Positions 1 through 8,052 are shown, counted from the first letter of the stretch. The stretch: DNA of 14,141 bases from JBDSGC01 sp046594105 (GCA_046594105.1 JBKJQB010000088.1:1-14141), one strand, 5' to 3'. A program made the numbers and translations. Notes: generated by a model from the letters alone, not told the origin.

Positions 1-2840
1 TGCTGCAGCTCCAGCTCGACCTGTTCGAGCGAAGCGGGATCGAGCAGCTCGCGGAGCTCAGGCTCACCCAGCAGTTCCCGCAGCTGCGCCTGATCGATGG
101 CCAGGGCCTGGGCCCGGCGCTCGGCCAGCGGAGCGTCGCCGTCGTAAAGGAAATTCGCGACGTAGCGGAACAGGAGCGAGCCGGCGAACGGCGACGGCTT
201 CTCGGTGTCGGCGACCGTGACCCGAATGGTCCGCTCGCGGATTTTACGCATCGTGGAGATGAGCGCGGGAACGTCGAACACATCGCGCAGACACTCCCGG
301 TACGTCTCCAGGATCATAGGAAACGAACCGAAGCGCGACGCCACCTGCAACAGGTCGTAGGCCTTCTTTCGCTGTTGCCAGAGTGGGGTGCGACCCTGCG
401 GGCGATGTCGCGGAAGGAGTAATGCGCGCGCCGCCGCCTCCCGGAACTTCGCCGCAAACATGGAGCTCGCACCGAGCTGGCGGACCACCAACTGCTCGAT
501 CTCGTCGGCGTCCGGAATCATCAGCTCCGCGGAGGGGGCAGCGTCCGTCTCCGGAAAGCGCACGATGAATCCGTCGTCACTCCACATCGTTTCCACGTCG
601 ATGGCCAGCTCATTCCGAACGCGCGCGGTCACCGCCATGGCCCAGGGGGCATGGATGCGTCCGCCGAAGGGGGTGAGGACGCAGATGCGCCAGTCGCCCA
701 GCTCATCGAGGACTCGCTCGATGACGATGGTGCGATCGTCGGGCACCACGCCGGTGGCCTCGCGTTGATCCGACAAGTACTGCAGAAAGTTGTTCGCGGC
801 TTTCTCGTCGAGATCGTGTTTCGAGATCAGCAGGCGCACGGCGTCGCGCGGCTTCATCTCTCCGATCTCCCGCACCAGCCGCCCGATCTCCGCACCGAAC
901 TGCACGGTCCGCTCCGCACCATCCGCCTTCCAGAACGGCATCTTTCCCGGCTGGCCGGGAGCCGGCGTCACGATGACGCGATCGTGCGTGATCTCCTCGA
1001 TGCGCCAGGTGGAGGCGCCGAGGAGAAACGTCTCGCCGACGCGCGACTCGAACACCATTTCCTCGTCGAGCTCTCCCACGCGTGCGCTCGAGGTTTTCTC
1101 CGCACCGGCCAGGAAGACGCCGAACAGTCCGCGATCGGGGATGGTCCCCCCGCTGGTGATGGCCACGCGTTTCGCCGACGGCCTCGGCGTGAGCTCGTCG
1201 GTGACGCGGTCCCAGGTAACCCTCGGACGAAGCTCGGCGAATTCATCGGACGGATAGAGTCCGGAAAGCATGTCCAACACTCCGTCGAACGCGGTGCGGC
1301 CCAGCTCGGAGAATGGTGCGGCGCGTTTCACAGCGGCGTACAGATCGGCGGCCTTCCACGGGTCCACGGCGATCATGGCCACCATCTGCTGGGCAAGCAC
1401 ATCGAGCGGGTTGCGCGGATAGCGCGTCGGCTCGATCGCTCCGCGGTGCATGGCGTCCGTGACTGCGGCACAGGCCAGCAGATCGCCGCGATACTTCGGA
1501 AAGATGATTCCCTCGCTGACGGTCCCCACCTGGTGCGCAGCGCGTCCGATGCGCTGCATGCCGCTGGCGATGGAAGGGGGAGCCTCGATCTGGATGACCA
1601 GGTCGATGGCGCCCATGTCGATGCCAAGCTCCAACGACGAGGTGGCTACGAGCGCGGGCAGGCGCCCGGACTTCAGGTTGTCTTCGATCTCCATGCGCTG
1701 GGCGCGGGCGATGGAACCGTGGTGCGCTTGCACCAGCATCTCGCCGGCCAGCTCATTCAAGGCAGCAGCGAGCCGCTCCGCCAGGCGTCGCGAGTTGACG
1801 AAGATCAGCGTGGAGGTGTGCTCGCGAATGAGCTCCAGCAGCCTCGGATGAATGGCTGGCCAGATCGAGGCTCTGGTCGGGGCGGCGGAAGCAGGTCCGC
1901 TGGGGATTTCGGCCGGCTCGCCCAGTCGGGCCATCTCCTCGACCGGCACCTCGACTCGGAGCGAGAGTTTTTTTCGCTCCTCGGTATTGATGAGAACGAC
2001 CGGGCGGAAGCGTGTGGCGGTCGAGGCGATGTCGTTCATACCGAGGTCCGGCAGTTCGGCAGTCCCCCTCGTGGGTTTCTTCTTCCTGCTTCCCTTCGCC
2101 GGTTTGGAGGCGGCGGATTCGGCGCCCCCGAGGAAGCGAGCCACCTCCTCAAGAGGGTTCTGTGTGGCGGAGAGCCCGATCCGCTGGGGAGGCTGGTCGC
2201 AGAGAAGCGCCAGTCGTTCCATCGAGAGGGCCATGTGTGCGCCGCGCTTGTTCGGCACGAGCGCATGGACCTCATCGATGATGATGGTGTCGACGCTGCG
2301 CAGGGTCTCCCGAACGTTCGACGTCAGCATCAGATAGATCGACTCGGGGGTGGTGATGAGGATGTCCGCCGGCTCCCGGAGAAATCGCGCGCGCTCCGAT
2401 TGCGGAGTGTCGCCCGTGCGGATGCCGATGGTGGGCAGGTGGAACGGCACGCCCCGCTCATGGGCGAGGTTCGCAATCCCGGTGAGCGGCGCGCGCAGAT
2501 TCCGCTCGACGTCGACCGCCAGCGCTTTGAGCGGGGAGATGTAGACCACGCGACAGCGCCGCTCTTTCGGCGGGACGGGATCGAAGAGCAGGCGGTTGAG
2601 ACACCAGAGGAACGCGGTGAGGGTTTTTCCGCTGCCTGTGGGGGCGAAGATCAGAGTGGAGTCACCGCGTGCGATCGACGGCCACCCCATCTCCTGGGCC
2701 CGGGTGGGAGCGGCAAACGACTGCGTGAACCATTCGCGGACGGCGGGCTGAAAGAGATCCAGAACGGAGGTCGGCGCCGGTTTTTCGACGGCATCGCCAT
2801 CGATGCTCAACGTGCGAACTCTTCGGGTCTTACTGGACAT
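1..2840 (-). CDS. lhr: Lhr-type ATP-dependent helicase, partial (C-terminus beyond window)
   Basis: Superfamily 2 helicase of the Lhr family, a 3'-5' DNA (and RNA:DNA) translocase tied to DNA repair. The frame is open from ATG 2840 to the left edge, 946 codons, with no stop. Visible motifs: Walker A APTGSGKT (66-73), DEVH (189-192), SAT (224-226), motif V SSLELGID (401-408) and motif VI QRIGRAAH (429-436). Beyond residue 800 the sequence keeps the Lhr pattern (ALLLPRHRPQGRTPLWQQR, LLFRYVANFLYDGDAPLAER). Full-length Lhr proteins are about 1,400-1,550 residues, so roughly a third is missing. A lysine/arginine-rich insert lies at about 247-260, just after the first RecA-like domain's SAT motif. 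GGAAGGAG sits 3 nt before the ATG, supporting this start. It is divergent from the phosphodiesterase gene, 59 bp apart. The family call is firm; the exact biological substrate is not shown. Confidence 0.93.
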   Translation of the reverse strand, partial: MSSKTRRVRTLSIDGDAVEKPAPTSVLDLFQPAVREWFTQSFAAPTRAQEMGWPSIARGDSTLIFAPTGSGKTLTAFLWCLNRLLFDPVPPKERRCRVVYISPLKALAVDVERNLRAPLTGIANLAHERGVPFHLPTIGIRTGDTPQSERARFLREPADILITTPESIYLMLTSNVRETLRSVDTIIIDEVHALVPNKRGAHMALSMERLALLCDQPPQRIGLSATQNPLEEVARFLGGAESAASKPAKGSRKKKPTRGTAELPDLGMNDIASTATRFRPVVLINTEERKKLSLRVEVPVEEMARLGEPAEIPSGPASAAPTRASIWPAIHPRLLELIREHTSTLIFVNSRRLAERLAAALNELAGEMLVQAHHGSIARAQRMEIEDNLKSGRLPALVATSSLELGIDMGAIDLVIQIEAPPSIASGMQRIGRAAHQVGTVSEGIIFPKYRGDLLACAAVTDAMHRGAIEPTRYPRNPLDVLAQQMVAMIAVDPWKAADLYAAVKRAAPFSELGRTAFDGVLDMLSGLYPSDEFAELRPRVTWDRVTDELTPRPSAKRVAITSGGTIPDRGLFGVFLAGAEKTSSARVGELDEEMVFESRVGETFLLGASTWRIEEITHDRVIVTPAPGQPGKMPFWKADGAERTVQFGAEIGRLVREIGEMKPRDAVRLLISKHDLDEKAANNFLQYLSDQREATGVVPDDRTIVIERVLDELGDWRICVLTPFGGRIHAPWAMAVTARVRNELAIDVETMWSDDGFIVRFPETDAAPSAELMIPDADEIEQLVVRQLGASSMFAAKFREAAARALLLPRHRPQGRTPLWQQRKKAYDLLQVASRFGSFPMILETYRECLRDVFDVPALISTMRKIRERTIRVTVADTEKPSPFAGSLLFRYVANFLYDGDAPLAERRAQALAIDQAQLRELLGEPELRELLDPASLEQVELELQ

Positions 2841-2889
2841 TAACTCCTTCCGCTGCAAGAATAGTGACCTCCCCAGAAGAACCAGGGCG

Positions 2890-2894
2890 AAGGA
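2890..2894 (+). promoter_or_regulatory. Ribosome binding site deciding the phosphodiesterase start
   Basis: AAGGA, 5 nt before ATG 2900. No comparable site precedes the upstream GTG at 2864, so the ATG is preferred. Confidence 0.6.
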
Positions 2895-2899
2895 CGGGA

Positions 2900-3664
2900 A
2901 TGCGGCTCAAAGTGCTCGGCGCGTATGGCGCGTCAGATGCGGAACACAATCTTACGGGCTACCTGATCGACGACTGGCTCGCCGTCGACGCCGGCACTCT
3001 CACCTCGAAGCTCTCCTTCGCGCAGCAGGCCCGCGTCCAGGCGGTTTTCATCACCCATTCGCACGCCGATCACATCCGCGACCTGCCCCACCTCATCCAC
3101 AACCGCTTCAGCCAGAACGCCGGCCCCGTGACCCTATTCGCGGCCAAAGATGTCATGGACCTGCTCGTGCAGCACGTTTTCAATGGCATCGTCTGGCCCG
3201 ATTTCTCCACGCTGGTCTCCCCTCTCACCAAGAAGCCGGCCGTGATCTACAGGTCTCTTGCCGCCGGCAAGAAAACGGTTTTCGGCGACGTGACCTTGAC
3301 CGCAGTCCCGGTGCACCACCAGATTCCCGCTTCCGGCGTCATCGTGGAACTGGGTGGACAGGCCATCACCTTCACCGGAGACACCGGGCCGACCACGGAG
3401 ATCTGGAAGCGGACCAACAAGACCCCGAATGTGGTCGCCGTGGTCACCGAGGCCTCCTTCCCGAACGATCAGCAGCAGCTCGCCGACGACACAGCGCATC
3501 TGTCGCCGCAGACGTTCGGCGAAGAGTTGAAGAAGATCACCGTGGACGCCCCTGTCTACGCCAGCCACCGCAAGATTCCGTTCGAGCGCGACATTGAGTC
3601 GCAGATCCGGAATCTCCGGGACCGCCGCGCCCGCGTATTGCTTGAAAAGAATTACACGCTTTAG
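2900..3664 (+). CDS. Class II 3',5'-cyclic-nucleotide phosphodiesterase (MBL fold)
   Basis: Predicted to hydrolyse cAMP (or cGMP) to the 5'-nucleotide; class II enzymes include yeast PDE1 and Vibrio CpdP. The 254-residue protein has the metallo-beta-lactamase metal motif THSHADH (52-58), a HH pair (139-140), TGDTGP (159-164), EASFPN (184-189), AHLSP (199-203) and ASH (221-223). The order of GDTGP, E-SFPN and HLSP is what separates this family from other MBL hydrolases. ATG 2900 is chosen because AAGGA lies 5 nt upstream and the conserved fold begins at once (MRLKVLGAYG). An in-frame GTG at 2864 would add 12 residues unlike the family. No signal peptide is seen, so it should be cytoplasmic. 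Family confident; nucleotide preference unknown. Confidence 0.85.
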   Translation: MRLKVLGAYGASDAEHNLTGYLIDDWLAVDAGTLTSKLSFAQQARVQAVFITHSHADHIRDLPHLIHNRFSQNAGPVTLFAAKDVMDLLVQHVFNGIVWPDFSTLVSPLTKKPAVIYRSLAAGKKTVFGDVTLTAVPVHHQIPASGVIVELGGQAITFTGDTGPTTEIWKRTNKTPNVVAVVTEASFPNDQQQLADDTAHLSPQTFGEELKKITVDAPVYASHRKIPFERDIESQIRNLRDRRARVLLEKNYTL

Positions 3665-3694
3665 GGGCGAGGGTTCCAGATCGAAATCGGTCTG

Positions 3695-3730
3695 TGACAG
3701 GCGGTGCCACACAGCTGTCAAATTAGTTTT
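3695..3730 (+). terminator. Possible Rho-independent terminator after the phosphodiesterase
   Basis: Six-base stem TGACAG (3695-3700) and CTGTCA (3715-3720) around a 14-nt loop, followed by AATTAGTTTT (3721-3730). It lies 30 nt after the stop codon. The stem is short and the T-run is interrupted, so this is tentative. Confidence 0.35.
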
Positions 3731-3808
3731 GAACCCCCTTCCCTCTGTTCGTAAGTGTTCGCAATCACCGCAACAAAGGTAGAGAAGGGTGCCCTCCAGC
3801 AGATTTCA

Positions 3809-3855
3809 GCCGGCGCAGCCGGCGACAGACTGTAGCCCCCGGCGTCAGCCGGGGG
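3809..3855. repeat. Inverted copy of the palindromic repeat unit
   Basis: GCCGGC-GCA-GCCGGC (3809-3823) is followed by a perfect 8-bp stem, CCCCCGGC (3836-3843) and GCCGGGGG (3848-3855), with loop GTCA. The order and the TAGCCCCC flank match the reverse complement of the two tandem units at 3956-4124, so this is a diverged copy in the opposite orientation. It is REP-like and not coding. Confidence 0.75.
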
Positions 3856-3879
3856 AAACCGAGAACCGCCATTTCGCGA

Positions 3880-3959
3880 GCCCGCTTCAGCGGGCGTCAG
3901 AGCAGCGGATGGACTTCGCCAGATGACGGGGAACCATTCTGTCGCCCGCTGAAGCGGGC
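3880..3959. repeat. Pair of mutually inverted 16-bp hairpins
   Basis: GCCCGCTTCAGCGGGC (3880-3895) and GCCCGCTGAAGCGGGC (3944-3959) are exact reverse complements of each other. Each also folds alone (6-bp stem, 4-nt loop). Together they form a BIME-like inverted pair, 48 nt apart. Confidence 0.8.
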
Positions 3960-4124
3960 TTCGCTGCACTCGGGTCGCTGCGTCCCCCCGGCTGAAGCCG
4001 GGGGCTACGGTCCTCTGCCGGCTTCGCCGGGCTCCAGCCAGGGCTTCGCTGCACTCGGGTCGCTGCGTTCCCCCGGCTGAAGCCGGGGGTTACGGTCTTC
4101 TGCCGGCTTCGCCGGCTCCAGCCA
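3956..4124. repeat. Two tandem 85-bp units with REP-like hairpins
   Basis: Unit 1 (3956-4040, 85 bp) and unit 2 (4041-4124, 84 bp) differ at only a few positions and one single-base deletion. Each carries CCCCCGGC-TGAA-GCCGGGGG (3985-4004 and 4070-4089) and a GCCGGC-TTC-GCCGG hairpin (near 4018-4030 and 4102-4114). The block sits between convergent genes, a usual place for REP-type elements. Short open frames across it are repeat artefacts. Confidence 0.85.
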
Positions 4125-4201
4125 GACCCTCGATGCACTCTCCATCGGAGAACGCGACTAATCGGCCCTGCGTGGTCGTTTCCACAAGGCTTTCGTGGCT
4201 C

Positions 4202-6400
4202 TTACAGCAGCTTCTCTATGGTGATCGGCAGATCCCTCACACGCTTGCCGGTGGCGTGATAGACCGCGTTGGCCACTGCGGCGGCAACCCCGACGATCCC
4301 GATCTCGCCGATGCCTTTCACGCCGATCGGATTGGCGTGCTCGTCCACCTCTTCCACCAGGATCGGGTCGATGCTGACGATGTCGGCGTTGACTGGCACG
4401 AGGTACTCGGCGAAGTTGGCGTTGGTGAAGCGGCTGAGGTTCTCATCGATGTGCGTCTGTTCGAGCAGGGCCATGCCGATGCCCTGCACGATCCCGCCGA
4501 GGTACTGGCTGCGAGCAGTCTTGGCGTTGAGGATGCGGCCGGCCGCGAAGGCGCTGACCACGCGCCGGACCTGCACGCGCGCCAGGTCGGGATCGACTGC
4601 CACCTCGATGAAGTGCGCGCCGAAGGCGTGAGCGGAGTACTCGCTTTTGGCCGGCGTGGCATCGAACTGCGCCTCTACGGCGGGCAGGTAATGGCGGTTC
4701 AGGATCGAAACAAACGTCTCCCCGTTGGCGGAGTTGCTGCGAAGGAAGAGACGGCCATCGGCGGACGCGACGTCGGCAGCAGCGGCCCCGTGAAGCGGCG
4801 ATGCGATGTCGGCCACTGCGAAGTCGGTGAGCTTTTTCAGGGCCGCTTGCACCGCTCCCTTGACCGCAGAACCGACGCTGGCCGTCTGCATGGAGCCGCC
4901 GGCCACAGGCGCTTTCGGCAGGCGGGTATCACCCAGTTCGAAGCGGACACGTTCGATGGGAATCCCCAGGAGCTCCGCTGCGAGCTGGGTCTGCACCGTA
5001 GCCGTGCCCATGCCCATTTCCTGCGCGCCACTCTGCACCACGGCGCTGCCGTCCGCGAGGATGCGCACCTTCGCGCTCGCCGCTCCCTGGTAGGTCGGGT
5101 ACGTCGCGCTGGCCATGCCCCATCCGAGGAGCATGCGTCCGTCCTGCATCGAGCGTGGCTCCGGGTTCCGTTTCGCCCAGCCGAAACGCTCGCCTCCCTG
5201 CTGATAGCACTCTTTGAGCGACTTGCTCGACCACGGCTTTCCGCTTTCCGGATCGGAGTCGGCGTGATTGACGAGCCGGAGCTGCACCGGGTCCATCTTC
5301 AGTTTGTAAGATAGCTCGTCGAGAGCCGACTCCAGCGCGTACATCCCTGGTGTCTCCCCCGGTGCGCGCATGAACGTGGGCTGCGGCTGGTTCAGGCTGA
5401 CGACCCTGGTGATGGTTCGCAGGTTGGGTGACGCGTACATCATCGGCGTGGCCACAGGCGACGGCTCCACGAACGTGTCAAACATTGAGGTGTGCGAAAG
5501 CGACTCGTGGATGATCGAGGTCAGCTTCCCATCGCGCCCCGCGCCCAGAGCGACGCGTTGTTCGGTCTGCGAGCGATGGCCGTTCGACGTGAAGAGCTGC
5601 TTCCGGGTGAGCACCAGCTTGACGGGGCGCTTCAGGACACGAGCGGCCATCGCTCCGAGCAGGACATGGGGCCAGACAGTGCCTTTGCAGCCGAAGCCAC
5701 CGCCGACATACGGCGAGAGCACTCGCACGTTTTCGATGGGAATCCCGAACGCGGTGGAGAGATCCTTCTGCGCGCCGAAGATGTACTGGGAGGCATCGTG
5801 CACGGTGAGATGATCGCCATTCCACACGGCCACCAGCGCGTGCGGCTCCAGCATGTTGTGATGCTCGACCGGAGTCCGGTAGACCTCATCAACCTTGACT
5901 TCGGCCGACGCCAGCGCGGCGTCCGCGTCGCCACGTTTCGACTCCGGCGGTCCGAACATCCCCTTCGGCGTGGCATCGGCCCGATGCGCATTGAGCGATG
6001 CTCGCGGCGTCACGACGTCGTAGGTCGCCCGAACCAACATCGCCGCTGCGGTGGCCTGTTCGAAACTGTTGGCGATCACCATGGCAATGTGCTGCCCCGC
6101 GTAGTGAATCTTTGCACCGTCCAGCGGGAGTCGATCCTCACCTGCCGCACCGCCGGCGGCGAACGTGCCCGTCTTGATCAACCTGGGGGCATTGAGGTGC
6201 GTGATGATTTTCACCACGCCGGGCGCTTTCTCAGCCGCGGCCGTGTCCAGAGTCTTGATCGTCCCGCTGGCGATCGTGCTGGGAACGAGGACGGCGTAGG
6301 CCAGATTCTTCTCGTTGTTCTCCGCAGCGAACCGGGCGGTGCCGGTGACTTTGGCCCGCCCGTCGACGCGATCGATTCCTGCTCCGACGTTCGCGCTCAT
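4202..6400 (-). CDS. paoC: Molybdopterin-binding subunit of a PaoC-like aldehyde oxidoreductase
   Basis: Catalytic subunit of a xanthine oxidase-family molybdenum hydroxylase, oxidising aldehydes or N-heterocycles with water as oxygen source. It is 732 residues, the same size as E. coli PaoC. Seen: N-terminal RVDGRAKVTGTARFAAE (11-27), GGGFGCKG (233-240), RAPGETPG (345-352), a glutamine-rich loop near 460-480 (GMGTATVQTQL), and C-terminal GIGEIG whose Glu, about residue 699, matches the catalytic base. No signal peptide is present; in this family the complex is carried out by the Tat signal on the Fe-S subunit. ATG 6400 overlaps the preceding stop as ATGA, with GGAGG 6 nt upstream (6407-6411), implying translational coupling. 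Family and complex are confident; the symbol is by analogy and the substrate is unknown. Confidence 0.9.
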   Translation of the reverse strand: MSANVGAGIDRVDGRAKVTGTARFAAENNEKNLAYAVLVPSTIASGTIKTLDTAAAEKAPGVVKIITHLNAPRLIKTGTFAAGGAAGEDRLPLDGAKIHYAGQHIAMVIANSFEQATAAAMLVRATYDVVTPRASLNAHRADATPKGMFGPPESKRGDADAALASAEVKVDEVYRTPVEHHNMLEPHALVAVWNGDHLTVHDASQYIFGAQKDLSTAFGIPIENVRVLSPYVGGGFGCKGTVWPHVLLGAMAARVLKRPVKLVLTRKQLFTSNGHRSQTEQRVALGAGRDGKLTSIIHESLSHTSMFDTFVEPSPVATPMMYASPNLRTITRVVSLNQPQPTFMRAPGETPGMYALESALDELSYKLKMDPVQLRLVNHADSDPESGKPWSSKSLKECYQQGGERFGWAKRNPEPRSMQDGRMLLGWGMASATYPTYQGAASAKVRILADGSAVVQSGAQEMGMGTATVQTQLAAELLGIPIERVRFELGDTRLPKAPVAGGSMQTASVGSAVKGAVQAALKKLTDFAVADIASPLHGAAAADVASADGRLFLRSNSANGETFVSILNRHYLPAVEAQFDATPAKSEYSAHAFGAHFIEVAVDPDLARVQVRRVVSAFAAGRILNAKTARSQYLGGIVQGIGMALLEQTHIDENLSRFTNANFAEYLVPVNADIVSIDPILVEEVDEHANPIGVKGIGEIGIVGVAAAVANAVYHATGKRVRDLPITIEKLL

Positions 6401-7386
6401 GATGCACCTCCAGCCACCGTCTGCAGGGCGCGGACGATGGTGCGCCTGGCCAGTTCCACCTTAAATCCGTTCTGTCGCTGCGGTTTCGCAGACTGCAGCG
6501 CTGCCTCGGCCGCGTCGCGAAACAGCGCGTCGGAAATGCTCTTGCCGGTGAGGATCGCTTCCGCTTCGCGCGATCGCCACGGCTTGGTCCCCACGCCCCC
6601 CAGCGCCACGCGTGCGGAGCGGATCGTCGAGCCGTCGAGCCCCAGCCCGACCGCAGCCGAGGTGAGGGCGAACTCGTACGACGCCCGGTCGCGCACCTTC
6701 AGGTAATAGGAGCGCTGGGCGTGGGGAGCCGATGGCACGCGCACGGCCACGATGATCTCGTCGTGTGCGAGCGCATGCTCGCGTTGCGGCGTCTCACCGG
6801 GAACCAGATGAAAGTCCACAGCAGGAATGTCGCGAGACCCCTTGGGGCCGTGCACCTGCACCATTCCATCGAGAGCGGCCAGGGCCACGGCGAAGTCGGA
6901 GGGGTGCGTGGCGATGCAGGCCGGCGAGGTGCCGAGGATGGCGTGCATGCGGTTCTCGCCAGCGATGGCAGAGCAGCCGCTGCCGGGATTGCGTTTGTTG
7001 CAGGCGCCCAGCGTGATGTCCCGGAAGTAGGCGCAGCGTGTCCTCTGCATGAGATTTCCACCGATCGACGCCATGTTGCGCAGCTGCGGCGAGGCGGACA
7101 GCAGCAGCGCCTCAGAGAGCGCGGGGAACTGTTCTTTGATCGTGCGGTGCGCCGCGGTATCGCTCATGCGGGCCAGCGCGCCGATGCGCACACCGTCGCC
7201 GGTCCGTTCGATGGCGGTCATGGCCAGGTCGTTGATGTCGAGCAGGCGGCTGGGAGTCTCTACGTGCTCCTTCATCAGATCGAGGAGGTTGGTTCCCCCG
7301 GCAATCACCTTCGCGCGGCTGTTCGCGGACAGACCTTTGATGGCCGCCGCTTCATCGTGGACTCGGGAGTATTCAAAGGGCTGCAC
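6397..7386 (-). CDS. paoB: FAD-binding subunit of the aldehyde oxidoreductase, with extra 4Fe-4S site
   Basis: Middle electron-transfer subunit (329 residues), FAD-binding PCMH/CoxM-type fold. The FAD diphosphate loops are IAGGTNLLDLMK (28-39) and ASIGGNLMQ (106-114). Four cysteines at 118, 129, 138 and 157 follow (RTRCAYF, GACNKR, GSGCSA, SPACIA). They lie where PaoB-type subunits bind an additional [4Fe-4S] cluster, and ordinary xanthine dehydrogenase FAD subunits of the CoxM type may lack them. Translation starts at GTG 7386 with AAGGAGG 5 nt upstream; it overlaps the Fe-S subunit gene by 14 bp and the molybdenum subunit gene by 4 bp. Role firm from motifs and operon order; cluster assignment is inferred from family knowledge. 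Confidence 0.9.
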   Translation of the reverse strand: MQPFEYSRVHDEAAAIKGLSANSRAKVIAGGTNLLDLMKEHVETPSRLLDINDLAMTAIERTGDGVRIGALARMSDTAAHRTIKEQFPALSEALLLSASPQLRNMASIGGNLMQRTRCAYFRDITLGACNKRNPGSGCSAIAGENRMHAILGTSPACIATHPSDFAVALAALDGMVQVHGPKGSRDIPAVDFHLVPGETPQREHALAHDEIIVAVRVPSAPHAQRSYYLKVRDRASYEFALTSAAVGLGLDGSTIRSARVALGGVGTKPWRSREAEAILTGKSISDALFRDAAEAALQSAKPQRQNGFKVELARRTIVRALQTVAGGAS

Positions 7387-8005
7387 GGGTGCCTCCTTTC
7401 GCTGCTGCTTCGCGGACGGCAGCGACGATGTTGGTGTAAGCGCCGCATCGACAGAGGTTGCCGCTCATCCATTCGCGGATCTCTTCATCGGATTTCGTGT
7501 GGCCTTCGGAGATGCAGGCCACCGCCGAACAGATCTGGCCGGGAGTGCAGTACCCGCACTGGAAGCCGTCCTGGCGGATGAAGGCAGCCTGCACCGGATG
7601 GAGTTGGCCGCCGCTGGAGAGCCCCTCGATGGTGGTGATGGAACGACCCGATTGCATCACCGCCAGCGTGAGACAGGAGTTGATGCGCCGCCCGTCGACC
7701 AGAACGGTGCACGCGCCGCACGCGCCTTGATCGCAACCCTTCTTGGTTCCGGTCAAGTCGAGATGCTCGCGCAGCGCATCGAGCAATGTGGTTCGCGGGT
7801 CGAGCCGCAGCTTGTGGTCGGTCCCGTTGATCTTCAGCGTGACCGGCAGCAGCGAAGCATCCGTCGCCGGTGGCGCAGCGACGGCAGCAGGGGTCGCGCC
7901 GAGCATCGGACCGACAACGATCGAGGTGGTCGCCACTGCGGACTGGATCAGAAACGAGCGTCGGGATTGGTCGACCGGGATCTCATCATCGCGTTCATCA
8001 GCCAT
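7373..8005 (-). CDS. paoA: Tat-exported 2Fe-2S subunit of the aldehyde oxidoreductase
   Basis: Small iron-sulfur subunit (210 residues) that passes electrons between the molybdenum centre and FAD. An N-terminal Tat signal is visible: SRRSFLI (14-20), a hydrophobic stretch to about residue 36, and AVAAPP near 41-46 as a likely cleavage region. The plant-type [2Fe-2S] site uses C91, C96, C99 and C111; the second all-helical [2Fe-2S] site uses C150, C153, C185 and C187 (CGYC, CRC). This is first in the operon, as in paoABC. GGAGG (8012-8016) lies 6 nt before ATG 8005. The Tat signal places the folded three-subunit complex in the periplasm. No PaoD or XdhC maturation gene adjoins it here. Confidence 0.92.
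   Translation of the reverse strand: MADERDDEIPVDQSRRSFLIQSAVATTSIVVGPMLGATPAAVAAPPATDASLLPVTLKINGTDHKLRLDPRTTLLDALREHLDLTGTKKGCDQGACGACTVLVDGRRINSCLTLAVMQSGRSITTIEGLSSGGQLHPVQAAFIRQDGFQCGYCTPGQICSAVACISEGHTKSDEEIREWMSGNLCRCGAYTNIVAAVREAAAKGGTRAAL
7392..7398 (-). promoter_or_regulatory. Strong ribosome binding site for the GTG start of the FAD subunit
   Basis: AAGGAGG, 5 nt before GTG 7386, lying inside the last codons of the Fe-S subunit gene. It supports the GTG start and the 14-bp gene overlap. Confidence 0.75.
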
Positions 8006-8026
8006 GAGTGGCCTCCGTGTGGCGCG

Positions 8027-8032
8027 ATCATA
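8027..8032 (-). promoter_or_regulatory. Candidate -10 box of the oxidoreductase operon
   Basis: TATGAT on the minus strand (5 of 6 to TATAAT) would start transcription near 8020, leaving about 15 nt before ATG 8005, enough for the GGAGG site. No convincing -35 box is seen. Confidence 0.4.
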
Positions 8033-8039
8033 TCTCCCC

Positions 8040-8045
8040 TACAAT
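8040..8045 (+). promoter_or_regulatory. Candidate -10 box of the cbiX pair, implying a leaderless start
   Basis: TACAAT (5 of 6 to consensus) ends 7 nt before ATG 8053, so transcription would begin at or next to the start codon. No Shine-Dalgarno sequence precedes this ATG, which fits leaderless translation. No clear -35 box is present. Confidence 0.45.
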
Positions 8046-8052
8046 CCACCGC

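Noticed and set aside
651..2843. Plus-strand 730-codon open frame opposite the helicase gene
   Set aside because: Its codons mirror the Lhr frame, which has every helicase motif; the plus-strand translation has no recognisable domain and is rich in Arg, Gly and His as expected of GC-rich antisense.
2803..3597. Plus-strand 264-codon frame overlapping the phosphodiesterase
   Set aside because: Out-of-phase arginine-rich reading; the metal-binding motifs are in the frame from 2900.
3956..4124. Possible CRISPR array
   Set aside because: The 85-bp units are contiguous and near identical throughout, with no unique spacers, and no cas gene is present.
3718..4138. Short minus-strand open frames inside the repeat block
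   Set aside because: They translate the palindromic repeats (recurrent AEAG, PGW segments) and lack ribosome sites.
4133..6706. Plus-strand long frames (4133-5314, 5492-6706) across the molybdenum subunit gene
   Set aside because: They are antisense shadows of a gene with a full set of xanthine oxidase-family motifs; no domain or ribosome site supports them.
8008..8052. GTG 8008 as start of the first chelatase
   Set aside because: It would put coding sequence over the divergent gene's ribosome site and both -10 boxes; the family fold begins at ATG 8053.
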